Source: Membranipora membranacea
Taxonomy: Eukaryota > Bryozoa > Gymnolaemata > Cheilostomatida > Membraniporidae
Direction of reading: 5' to 3'
Assembly (NCBI GenBank): GCA_914767715.1
Contig: OU612067.1
Span: forward strand, 34,820,162 to 34,880,161
Length of the DNA: 60,000 nt
Below the pieces are notes generated by a model, which searched no databases, was not told the origin of the DNA, and saw nothing but the letters and a program-made list of their open reading frames with translations. Shown piece after piece: positions 23,452 to 36,500 of this stretch (position 1 is the stretch's first letter; every line of letters starts with the position of its first letter). A program made the translations under genes and the position numbers.

Positions 23452-26259
23452 AATGCCCGGATTCTCATGTTTGGAATCCGGTGAGCCATACATGCATTCG
23501 ATTAGTTGATGAAAGAGTAGATTGGGAGGCAGCTAAAGCAGCATGCGAAGGATCAGGGGAGGATCCGGCTGTATTTACTACGACAGCTTCTGTTGACTGG
23601 CTCCATCATTATAGACATTATATAGACACACCATCAGGTAATGTCAGTGAGAACTAAGATTTCACTATTATTTAATATAACTGACAAAAAAATAAAATAC
23701 AGAGATTACCACTGGTCCAGTGTGATATGGTTATTTCTACGAAGTCAGGGGAAATGAATTACTTTATATTATTTTATTTGACCACTCTAAATTTTATTTC
23801 ACTTGACCTGATAGGAAATACAATATGTTCTCTAATTCACAAAGCAGCTGTTTCCTTTTAAAGTATCTATTCCCAGAAGCTGGCGTAGCCAGTTAAGGCA
23901 AGACACGTCAATTGCACGTGTTTTTCTCACAACGTTACTATGGTTCTTCTACTTGTGTCATAAAAAATCTATGTGAAAATGGATGAATTTGTCATATAAT
24001 AAATTACCCAATGACAATACCAGGTAAAGTGGGACCAGTATTTTCCAACCCTTGAAATTTATGTATTATCCGAGTTCCGCTGCTTCAACTTATTCAGCAT
24101 CAAGTCGTATCATCTTTGGCGAGGTCATCTGATTTATATGTAAAACCATCAAAGAGCCAGTTACTAATGGTGTATTATGGATATAAAACCCTGGCCCAAA
24201 ACCCTGGGGTAATACCCAGGTGTATAACCCTGGTGTAATATCCTGATGTATTACCCTGATGTGTTACCCTGGTGTATTACCCTGGTGTATTACCCTGGTG
24301 TATTATCCTGGTATATTATCCTGGTGTATTACCCTGGTGTATTACCCTGGTATATTACCCTGGTATATTACCCTGGTGTATTACCCTGATGTGTTACCCT
24401 GGTGTATTACCCTGGTGTATTACTCTGGTGTATTACCCTGGTATATTACCCTGGTATATTACCCTGGTGTATTACCCTGGTGTATTACCCTGGTGTATTG
24501 CCCTGGTGTATTACTCTGGTGAATTACCCTGATGTATTACCCTGGTGTATTACCCTGATGTATTACTCTGGTGTATTACCCTGATGTATTACCCTGGTAT
24601 ATTACCCTGATGTATTACCCTGGTATATTACCCTGGTGTATTACCCTGGTGTATTACTCTGGTGTATTGCCCTGGTGTATTACTCTGGTGAATTACCCTG
24701 ATGTATTACCCTGGTGTATTACCCTGATGTATTACCCTGGTGTATTACCCTGATGTATTACCCTGGTGTATTACCCTGATGTATTACCCTGGTATATTAC
24801 CCTGGTGTATTACCCTGGTGTATTACTCTGGTGTATTGCCCTGGTGTATTACTCTGGTGAATTACCCTGATGTATTACCCTGGTGTATTACCCTGATGTA
24901 TTATCCTGGTATATTATCCTGGTGTATTACCCTGGTGTATTACCCTGGTATATTACCCTGGTATATTACCCTGGTGTATTACCCTGATGTATTACCCTGG
25001 TGTATTACCCTGGTATATTACCCTGGTATATTACCCTGGTGTATAACTCTGGTGTATTACCCTGATGTGTTACCCTGGTGTATTACCCTGGTGTATTACC
25101 CTGGTGTATTATCCTGGTATATTATCCTGGTGTATTACCCTGGTGTATTACCCTGGTATATTACCCTGGTATATTACCCTGGTGTATTACCCTGATGTGT
25201 TACCCTGGTGTATTACCCTGGTGTATTACTCTGGTGTATTGCCCTGGTGTATTACTCTGGTGAATTACCCTGATGTATTACCCTGGTGTATTACCCTGAT
25301 GTATTACTCTGGTGTATTACCCTGATGTATTACCCTGGTATATTACCCTGGTGTATTACTCTGGTGTATTACCCTGATGTATTACCCTGGTGTATTACCC
25401 TGGTATATTACCCTGGTGTATTACCCTGGTGTATTACCCTGGTGTATTACCCTGGTATATTACCCTGGTGTATTACCCTGGTGTATTACCCTGGTGTATT
25501 ACTCTGGTGTATTACCCTGATGTATTACACTGGTGTATTACCCTGGTGTATTACCCTGGTGTATTACTCTGGTGTATTACCCTGGTGTATTACTCTGGTA
25601 TATTACCCTGGTGTATTACCCTGGTGTATTACTCTGGTGTATTACCCTGATGTATTACTCTGGTGTATTATCCTGGTATATTACCCTGGTATATTACCCT
25701 GGTGTATTACCCTGGTGTATTACCCTGGTGTATTACTCTGGTGTATTACCCTGATGTATTACTCTGGTGTATTACCCTGGTATATTACCCTGGTGTATTA
25801 TCCTGGTATATTATCCTGGTGTATTACCCTGGTGTATTACCCTGGTATATTACCCTGGTATATTACCCTGGTGCATTACCCTGATGTGTAACCCTGGTGT
25901 ATTACCCTGGTGTATTACTCTGGTGTATTACCCTGATGTATTACTCTGGTGTATTACCCTGGTATATTACCCTGGTGTATTACCCTGGTATATTACCCTG
26001 GTATATTACCCTGGTGTATTACCCTGGTGTATTACCCTGGTGTGGATCGAATGTCTGGGTGGGCCTGAGAGATTTAAATGGTTGGAGATGGCTGGGCAGA
26101 GTGACAGACCTGGTCCCTACAGGTGATCCAGTGTGGGACACTAGTCAGCCAGGCACGGAGGATGGCACCTCATGTGGATATGTGCGTTCAGCGGGAAGTG
26201 CATTGTGGGATGCTGTTTGCACTGCGAAAAGAAGATTTCTGTGTGAAAAACCGATGTGA
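23452..26259 (+). CDS. C-type lectin-domain protein, 5' exon(s) not found
   Basis: Two exons of a C-type lectin fold. Exon A, 23452-23637, has a good acceptor (gattacag) and donor (ATCAG/gtaatg). It reads ECPDSHVWNPVSHTCIRL then WEAAKAACEGSGEDP, the N-terminal half with its first two cysteines. Exon B, about 26045-26259, reads SNVWVGLRDLNGWRWLGRV, then GDPVWDTSQPGTEDG and AVCTAKRRFLCEKPM-stop, with the WVGLRD core, WDTSQP loop and the last two cysteines. The Ca-site EPN/QPD and WND triplets are not clearly present, so classical sugar binding is doubtful. A signal-peptide exon must lie upstream (23452 is entered in phase 1). The intron is almost wholly a 13-bp minisatellite, and exon B has no AG in front of it. 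Confidence 0.8.
24218..26044 (+). repeat. 13-bp minisatellite, about 140 copies, in the lectin intron
   Basis: Unit TATTACCCTGGTG with variants (CTCTGG, CCTGATG, TATATTA). It runs directly into lectin exon B with no unique sequence between. The array contains no AG dinucleotide at all from 24220 to 26067. The 13-bp period rotates through all three frames, producing many spurious open frames of the type YYPGVLPWCITLV. Confidence 0.95.
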
Positions 26260-27586
26260 TTTTGCATTCTGACAGTTTTTTGTAACGATGACCGTCCCCA
26301 AACAGCATTCACACCGGTCCTGACAGAACATCCACAGAACAAAACAAAGTAATTTTACAAAATGGGAAACAAATACAACTCCTTTTAAATGGATATCTAA
26401 GCTTGCTGATTTTCTCCACTTTATTTTCCAATGTTTTACTTTAGGCAGCAGCGCAGTGGAAAGAAAAATAATTATTAATAACCAATGAAAGAACCAACCA
26501 ACCATGGCTGTTCCCAGTAGAGAGAGGCTGTGTTTCCAATGCATGAATGATGCAGCTCACCATGTACAGTCGGTTTTCACATTGATTATCCATAATCAAT
26601 TTTCTTTCCACGGCATCTGTCAGGTTTTGCCTAATACCAGATTTTAATGTTGGTTTTTGTTACAGTTTGAATGAAAATAAGATCATTTGGTCTGTGAATA
26701 ACCATATGTATTGAACCAGCTGCTTGATCAGCGGTGGTGACAGTAACTGTACTGTGTACAGTGGACAGATTCAGTGCACTGATAAGGATTGTGAACGGAG
26801 AACAATCACTAATTTCCGATCTGATCTTGCTTGCATTTCAGCATACCATGTATATATCCATCTCTCGCCAGAGTTATACAAGTCATTGGTTGCTGATATA
26901 AAACCATTTTGTAGCAAGATAGACGACAGATCAACAGATCAACAATGCTGCATGTGCAAAGAAAAACTGTTTATGAGCTCCTAAAGTCATCAATCACCTA
27001 GTCAGTAGGACTAAATGGCCATACTGGCTATGCTTTGTTAGCTCACGTAACCTGACAGTACCAAAGAAGAAACTAATATAGGAGGGACTGTTATCAGATG
27101 GTTTAGACAGAGATTACCATGTATCATCCATATTTATTACATAAAATATTGAGCTTGTATAACCAAGGACTAACAGTGCAGTTACTCCTTGGTATAACAC
27201 TAGTTTGAGGAGTGGGATAAGAGGAGTGAGTGACACACCAGCAGTGCATTCTCTTTATGATGAGTTTAACTCTACATGCGAAATATACCTTGAAAAGCAA
27301 ATACAAAATCTTACATTGTTAGCTATTTTTAGACACATGTTTCGATCCGCAGAATAACATCTAAATATCAAATATCATAGTGTGATTTATAGAATTGTGT
27401 ATGTTCAATATTCTATATATATATATATTCTATACTTCTTGAGTTGTTCCAAACATCAGCTCAAGATTTTGGTGGAATTTTAAAATAGTCATTCTTCTTT
27501 AATCAGCTGCGGAATTTGTGGTCACTTTTACCGAATTCTCCGATAAATAAGACTCTTCTTTCAGGCCCAGTTATTATGTTCTTGTC
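26260..27586. other. Intergenic between lectin and EFCAB6-like gene
   Basis: Contains a plus-strand open stretch at 26724-26984 with eight or more cysteines (SNCTVYSGQIQCTDKDCERR, then QQCCMCKEKLFMSS and a stop). No ATG begins it and no family is recognised. It may be an exon or debris. Elsewhere AT-rich, with a short TA run at 27416-27430. Confidence 0.3.
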
Positions 27587-30500
27587 TCAGTAGATATTAG
27601 ATATACGACCCGCCCTGCTGCCGGCTCTGCTTCCCTGTCTGCTCTCTAACATTACCGAGTGTCTCATAGATTGTCTGCTGAGCGGCAGCAGTCCTGACTG
27701 TCTGCTCACTGCTAGAGATGATCGCTGACTCTCGGGTCTGAACAGCTCACCCAAAAACTTATTATAGTCGAGTCTACCAGAGAGGTCCTCATCTAACTCT
27801 GACATCATGTGATAAACCTACAGATAAACAGACAGACTTACAGACAGACACGTTTAGCTTAAATACTTATAACTGGTAAAAATAATATAATAACTCAAGC
27901 CTCAGGCAATGTCTTTACGTGGATATCCATATCCGGTTGGAAATTCCAATTTACAGTTTTGTTGTTGAAAATTCGATTATGTTTGTAGGGTATGTTAATG
28001 ATATTCCTGTTATGTGAGTATGTCTATGTACACAGACTACATAATGAGTCTGTGTGTACACACTGCAGTCTCTACACGAACTCTTTCTTGTAGTCTGTAC
28101 AATTAGACTGAGTCTGGGTTTATGACACTGACCTCATCTTCATCGAGTACGATATTAGCGAGCTGCAGGACGCTTCTAAACTGAGGTAGGGGGAGATAAC
28201 CAGAGTTATCATTGTCCATCTTCTTAAACGCTCGCCGCAAATTCTTCCAACTTCCCGATAGCTGCAAAATAACGTATAACTGAGACAATCAAAGTATATG
28301 CTAGTTATTTTGTTTAAACACTTATTACACACAATTATTTTTGTAAAAGAACCTTTTTGTTCAGAGTATTTGGATTAAATTATACCTCAATTCAGGAAAA
28401 AGAAAATCAACATGATATGATATACAGAGAAGTTGTGTTCACCTTGTTTCTTAGCTTAGCCGATACTCCAGTGAGTCCATTCTGAGGATGCTCTACAATA
28501 TCTGCCATACCTAGAGGCGTCCTCGGGTGAGCCATCAAACTGAACATGTCATTTCCTTTGTGCCAAACTTCTGTCCTCGGTCCAAACTCGGACAGGAAGT
28601 TTATATAATTCACTCTGTTAAGAAGATTAACATAAACTAAAGCTCACACTATGTATTTATGTATGTTGTATCATACTTAAAGCCACTCATTGAAAATTAA
28701 GGAGTTGTCTTCTTAACTCTTGATGTTGGATAATTCCTAAAAATGATATGAGAAAATAGTTATTTTCTCCTGAGCATTACAGCAGTTATATTAGCAGCAG
28801 CGGTTTTGATGCATATTGAGACCTCAGATAAACAGCAGCTCAGCATAAGTTTCTATATTAACGGAGATTTCACATTCATAGGGTGGTTCACCCTAGGTTT
28901 GCATGCAACCTCGAATTATTGAACTTGTGTGGGAAGCTAGTCAATGGTGGAAGTCCAACACCGTGTGCTTCTGATGAGCTAGATTAGCACTGTAGTTATA
29001 TTCGGAGACAATGGAGGCATACATGTTCATCCAACCTTACCTGTAGTCAGAGGCTGCGTGTCTGTCTACAATCTTACACAGATCAGTATCACTGACATGT
29101 ACACATAGCTCATGAACTGTAGATCTAAACTCATGATCTGATACACATCCTGTCTTATGTGGATCTAAGGCTAGAAATGCCCGTCTTAGCTCCTCCCACC
29201 TGTACTCGATCTATAACAGAGGTACATAAATCCGGATTAGTATGTGTGAGTTAAGTGAAGCTAGAGAGTATCTAGCGTATCTGTGTGAACTTGAAAGGTT
29301 CAACAGATCTATGCTCGGCGGTTACAAACTCAATAACTAATACAGACTGCAAACTTGGGCTGAACCTAAAGAGTAACCCTAGGTCCTTATACTAAGGCTA
29401 CAATCCAGTCTAGAAACTGGAATGTGCATGTGAAGATTGTGGTCATAGTTGAACGCTGACACACACATAATAACTGTACTGTATAATACCGTGACAATAT
29501 CCAGGTAACCAGGCTATACCCATCGTCTCATAATAAACCCTGAGTACCACAGGATATTACATGGAGGAGATCTTTTTAACACCACTATGAGTACAGCAGA
29601 TAGTGAGCGATTTGAGAACATATCTCAGCCCTAAATCTCACCTTCTGTTTTGCACCATCCACTAATATCTCAGTGTCGCTGTTAAAGTGTTTAGATCTGA
29701 GGTTATAATCTGAGTCTCCCCACTTTGGAGGATTTCTGCCGGCGTCGGGATAAGAGTGAGTCTGTCCAGTAAAACCAAACTGTCTGATAAACTCCTGCCA
29801 GGAGAGGGAGCCATCTTTGTTAGTGAGAAGAGTTCTCCAAAGTTCTCGTATCTCACCTCGAGTCAGACCAGGATTTATCTCAAAACTGTAATAATGTGTG
29901 GAAGTGAAGCACAAGTTATCATGTAAGAAAGACAACATAAAATAACCCTCACTAGCTAGGTAAAGCTGCTAACTAGAGGACATCTGGTTGATGCTGAATT
30001 TGTTGGACAAAAAGAACATTTGATTTGCTCAAGTCACTTTACGTTTATTGAAAATCAAATGCAGTATAGTTGGTTACTCCAAGCTTGCTTCCAACTAACG
30101 GTAAAGATTATTTCATTTACATTGTATCTTGGGTTGATTGTCAATCCTTTCCAAAGACAGGAACATTAATATGATAAGTTAACTCACTGTCTGAGGAGGT
30201 CATGTAGCGTGTCTTGAGTTATCCTACCAGAGTTATAGGCTTCCAGCTGAGAATATCTCTGCTCTACAGACTCAAACTGGTTAGTGAGGAGTTGTCTGAC
30301 CAGTTGAGCCACTTCCTGTAGATTACGTCGAGGCGCCTCAGGGAACTCCATCTGTAGTATATCAGCTGTGGGCGGGCGGTTCATTGTATTACTGTACAAA
30401 CTGGCCGACTCAACTCTGTATAATACAAGTATAATAAGTGAAGGTAAGACAGCATGAGCCCGAGGCTGTTTATCTGTGTCACAGCGAATAGCGCATTTAT

Positions 30501-33500
30501 TTTAAACCTGATAATAAGAACACAATTCCTAAATACGTATATATACTATATGCTATTTAGATTTTTAGACAGTTCAGTCCAGGAGTAAAGTAAATTACTC
30601 CTTGGTTCAATATATTATTAAACGACACGGGTGAATATGATCAGGTGTATTATCAGGCAGTAATACCTTTGATCAAATAAACAGCGACTCATCATTAATA
30701 ACTGCTGTACTAACCTTGTATCGAACTGAGCCATAAAATCAGTGAACCTGATAGCACCGTTCTTAGTAAGAGGTACATGATCTAGGAATGAGTTGAACTG
30801 TTCATCTGTTAGTGAGATATCAAATCCATTCTCTATAGCTGCTCTAAACTGATCCTGTGTCACCCAACCTCTCTTATGTTGATCTAATGTACTAAAATAT
30901 ATAAAAGAGAACAACCTTAAGCACTTCATGAAGAGAGTAGAAACGCTATCGTCCTCTATGGTTCTCTATATCATACGGAATAGTGAGACAGATAATTGGG
31001 TGAAACAGGGGTCTGTTTATTAGAATGAGCGATGCTTTTTAGATAATCGCCAAATGTCCTCCTGCTTTTGGTCGATTTCGGCAGTTTTTTATTGTAAGAC
31101 CGTCTAGGTTTATTTCTGAGCGGAGGAGATAACTTACTGGAATGTACCGAGTAGAGACAGAAAATCTCTCTGGAACAGATTAATAAGCTGAGCCTCCAGA
31201 GCGGACATAGTAGACATGTTATCCCATTCGTCACCTCTATTGTATCGATGTCTCGGATTGGCTAATATCTTATGGGCCATACCAGCTTCACTGCGATCTT
31301 GGAACATCTTCAAAAATGTCTGAAACGAGATCAACGGTAATTTACAACATTTTTTGTTCACTTTTTCTATGCCAGAATATGTGTTATAGATGTAAAAAAA
31401 ATATACTACCAGTGACAAGCTGTATGCACTACATCTCACACCCTTACTTGTGGGTTATGGCAGAGTTACTGTCTAAATGACTCACCAGATAAGGAACTCC
31501 ATCTCGAGTCTGTACTACTCCACACCGAGCTAAGAACTCATCCAGATTACTCGGATTCATCTTCAGTCCGTGAGCTTCTAATACTTCACAGAAATCAGCA
31601 GCGGGTATCTGAGATAAGTACACAGAAAGTAAAACTTACTGATGAACAAAGATGATTGCATCTCGACTTACATTTGCAATGCCCCTCAAGTCGCTACTGC
31701 ACCGTTAAATATCGGGGTACATGGGGTAGAGACAGCTTTTTAAGACATCTCATACATACACTTAATAATATACTATTCTAAAAAACTCTTTATACAACAG
31801 AGATCTGATTTTTTCCATGTTTTTCTTTCTTGTCAGTATTAACAACGTATTTCGTGACAAATTTTTGTCTATGATAGTAATAAATCCATCCATACATTTC
31901 CTGGAATGATTAGACTCAGGTTATATAAGTGCTTCACGGATGACAGATACCATGCAAACAAACCAGCAATGGTTTATTTTCAATTCTGTGAGATCCTAAA
32001 ATTTGTAAATTTCCTAAATGAGTCCATATTCTTGGTAATATTATTAGGTACTGTGTAGGGTATATTTATTCACTGTTTTGTTAGGTACTTGATAGTGTTT
32101 ATTTACTCACAGTTCCGTTAGAGGAGTTTTTATGATGAGAGAACGAAGTCTTCATCTCATGGTATCCCTGCCTGAATCTCTCCTTTAACCATTGCTCTGT
32201 AGTCAGAGATCTCAGTCTCTCTGATTCTTTTCTCCTCATCATATTATCTATCATCATAAGTATAACCAGCTGGTCACATATCAAGCTCAAGCCTTTGTCA
32301 TGTTTGTATATTACATGAGATTTTATACTCATATTTCATCGATAAAATGCTGACCATTCAAAAAAACCAAGATTACAGCAAAAGCCTCGATCATAACCAA
32401 AATCTTCTGTGTCAAAAATAGACTTAATAATACTAATGACTACTATCTGTGTGGTGTCAAACCAGTCTGACCCACGCAGCGGAAGTCTGACCCACACAGC
32501 GGAAGTCTGACCCACACATCGGAAGTCTGACCCACACAGCGGAAGTCTGACCCACACAGCGGAAGTCTGACCCACACAGCGGAAGTCTGACCCACACAGC
32601 GTAAGTCTGACCCACACAGCGGAAGTCTGACCCACACAGCGGAAGTCTGACCCACACAGCGGAAGTCTGACCCACACAGCGGAAGTCTGACCCACACAGC
32701 GGAAGTCTGACCCACACAGCGGAAGTCTGACCCACACAGCGTAAGTCTGACCCACACAGCGGAAGTCTGACCCACACAGCGGAAGTCTGACCCACACAGC
32801 GCAATGATATCCTTAAAAAATCAATTAAAATGTGATGTAGATTTTAAAGACTAATTCTAAATACCAAAAAGACTTTTCAAAAAAAGTAGCGAATCCTGAA
32901 GGGAATGGGAAATGTATGGGAAACAATATAATAGAATCAATATTCTCCACTAAGTTTTTAGGATTAGAAATTGATAGCAATATTACTTTTAAAAACCATA
33001 TATGACAGATTTGCAAAAAGTTAAACTACGATCTTTATTATTGCGAAGTATCAGACAGTGTTTAGATGTGCCGACAATTATTAATTTATATTATACTTTC
33101 TTCTATCCACACCTTATTTATGGCATTGAGCTTTGGGGCCATGCTGCCAAAAATGAATTGAAACAAAAGCTGCATTGCGTGTGATTTTGAAAATACCACC
33201 TGGACAACATGTGTCATCAAATTTTAAAAAGCTCAAAATCATGCCAATTTCGATGTTATTTGAATATTGTTATATTTTTTTTTTCTTAAATCAAGTAAAT
33301 GAAAACAAACTATACCCTAAATTAAACTACAACGAAGAAACAAGATCAAATTTGAAATTTCAACCTCAGAGAGCCAACAACTGCAGAGGAGAATGGTCAC
33401 TGTTACTGTTGACAAAGGGAGTCAACCTGTTCAACAGTTACCTAATTGGAGAGAAGGGATGAGGGCCGTCGGAGCTGTGGGGATCGACTTTGTGGGGGGG

Positions 33501-36500
33501 CATGGTGTGTAGGGGGCATTTGGTGGATGAGGCTTCCAGGTCGATGGTCGAATCGTGATGGTCTCAGCTTTGTTTAATCAGGTGGTCGCCACTCTAGTCT
33601 CGACCGACCGACTGTAAGATGACAAAAAGACAGATAGACAGTGTACTCAGGGAGGGTGGGATCCCACCCTCCCTGGTGTACTGCACTGATAAGTCTAAAC
33701 TTACGAGTTTCAGCTATTTTAGGAGTTGCCCTTCCATCAGTCTCGATACCGAATTTTGAGGCCATAACTTTACTGTCGATAACTCCAACATTCTGTTCAT
33801 CATATCTCTGTATGATTATATATGATATAGTAAATTATAGGGGACAAAAAGCTTGCTTATTAAATACTTATACCCGGTGTCAGCAGACACAACATTGGCA
33901 AACAGAAAAACAGACAGCTTATAATATCTTAGACAATAATACTGATAACTCAGTTTGGCTCAGGACTATGATTTTTTTAATACTTTATTTGGCAATCTAA
34001 ATTTTGAGGATTTTTGATTTGAAACAAGCGGAGAATTAATTAGTATATTTTCTAACCTGCCAGAGTCTGTCAAACTCCTGATCGGTCATATTAATCTGTA
34101 ACTGTTGTGTTAGAGCTGTACGGAACTCGGGTCGTAACATTCGTCGAGCTCCATCCGGGTTAGACTGTGGTACTATATCAAACATATCTAGCACTCTACA
34201 ATATCATCAACATGCACTTAATATACTATTAGCCCAATTCAGTATAATGAATAGAGCTGAACGCAATATCAAGCAGAAGGTACAATCATCATGGGATTAA
34301 GTTTGGAGCTGTTACCTTAATATAAACAAGAGACAACTCCCATTAATGCTCAGATTCGAATAACTTTTTTCTACTGTTATTGTTTGTGCCTTAATTCCGC
34401 TTTCCAGTTATCAACACATGATGCACTTTGAAAAAAATTTGCTTTTCATATTTAATTCAGCAATTCTGTGATTGTTATCATCCTGTAGAGTCATAGGAGA
34501 CATCATCTCCTTTTGTTGTTGGATAAAACACTGATTAGCTGGCTGCTTCTATCACTCTATCGATTAGAATATAGAACGATGATCCTGAATTTATACACAG
34601 CTCATTCCCTCCATATCACCTCAAGCCTATATTTACCTTTGTTTAGCTTTCTCTTTGAGAACTGTGTGAACTTGGGTGGCTGTTAGCTGAGATCTATCCA
34701 CAACTGGCTGGTTTACAGACATCCACTTAGGGAAGGCGTCCATACCCCCGGATATGTTACTCCTGAAATAAAAAAAAGGGACACTAAAGTACTATACCAG
34801 AATAAAGCGTACGAATATCTAGAAAATAATGTAGATACTGTTGTCAGATTTATTTGATTAAGACCCATACTATAGGAGACCCCCAATGAAGTGTTGTTTC
34901 TATTAAACCTTGATGGCTGGAATAGGCCAGAAGCAGCTATAGCATAAGTTGTTATGGCACGGACAATATTTGATGGCAGGATACTGATCGCGTTTTATAC
35001 TTCATTGGTGTATGTTCTGTAAAATTCACCGGGTGTACCCAGTTGTAGTGGTCATATTTAGGAATTAAAAGGGGTTTTATTTTTACATTATATGTATAGG
35101 GACATAACTCCTATTCTGACAGTATGATAATGAAATAACTGTTGCAAAACATTCTAATTTTCAGGGATTCCCGGGTTGAAGATGCATTGTGGGTATTTTG
35201 TTGACATACCAATTTATTTACAAAGCAAACTTGCAGAAGTCTGCTCGTGTTAGATCAGCACAAGTTGTAACATTTCAATGGAATAATGTCAAACTTCTTT
35301 GAGGCTAGTATAATATTGTATGATCTAAGACCACTGTCTTGGCTCTTGGGGCAATTACAAACAACATTGTTTGATGTTTCAACAGCTTTGCATCCTTTCC
35401 TAACAGGCTCATGACATGATATGGTGAATGCGGTAGTGGCAACGCTGTCACTGACCATCCACCTCATGCAATGATATAATATATTATGCTAACACAGTAC
35501 TATAGTCTTGACTTCTGCCAACTGCATCAAAATGACTAATTACAATTAATAGTGTGATTATTTGGGATATGCAGTAGTGCTGCCGCTGACCGTTTCAACT
35601 GGGTACACCCTCATATTTGGACTCCGCAATTTTATTCACTCTGGAGAGACCTGTTTTTCCCCACATCAACTTTGTCTCACATTATCACTTTTTAGCAGTC
35701 TCATGACTAGGCTGTTTCTTGTCTTGTTCTCGTGGGGATGTAGCGCTGTCGCTGACCACCTTTTGAAATATCGTGTTAAAGCGCAGTTATAGTCATGTTC
35801 TCTGCTGATCATATTGAACTCACAACATTTCATCTATCAAATCGGTCATGAGAAAGGTTCCAGATATGCTGCCGCGCTGCCGCTGACATGATTGTTACCA
35901 CTGGGTACACTCTCAGTTTTGGATGCGGCATGTTGTTTTACCTTGCAAGAAATATCATTGTTTTAAGCTCGTAACATTTCACATTTTAAAAGCAATTTGA
36001 CATGATTGCTTTAATTGGGTACCCTCTTATCTTTTGATTCAGCATGTTGTTTTACCTTAGTAATACCTTTTATTTAAACTCTTGACATTTTGATCGTTGA
36101 AAGCAATTTTGAGGAAAATTGCTGCCGCTTACATGAATGGCCTTATCGCTTCAACCGGGTACACCCTTGTTTTTGTATTCAGCATGTTGTTTTTCCCTAG
36201 TAAGACCTTTTTTGAGATTCTGAACATTTCACTTGCTAAATGCGATTTTGAGAAAAATTGCGGATATGCTGCCGCAAGACAGTGGTCTTAGACCACACAA
36301 TATCATATCAACTTCATAAAAGTTTGACATAATTCAATTCAAACTTGTGCTGATCTAACATAAGCAGACTTCTGCAAGTTTACTTGGTAAATAATTTGGC
36401 ATGTCAACAAAATCCCCACAAGGCAATTTCAACCCGGAATTCCCTGAAAATCAGAAAATTTTGCATGAGTTATTTCTTTATCATACTGTTAGAATAGGAG

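Noticed and set aside
24259-25891. Many plus-strand frames of the YYPGVLPWCITLV type
   Set aside because: Product of a 13-bp tandem repeat with no splice or start support. The only real coding sequence is the lectin exon after 26044.
33649-33674. Intrinsic transcription terminator
   Set aside because: Bacterial concept; there is no adjacent T-run and the surrounding gene is spliced eukaryotic DNA.
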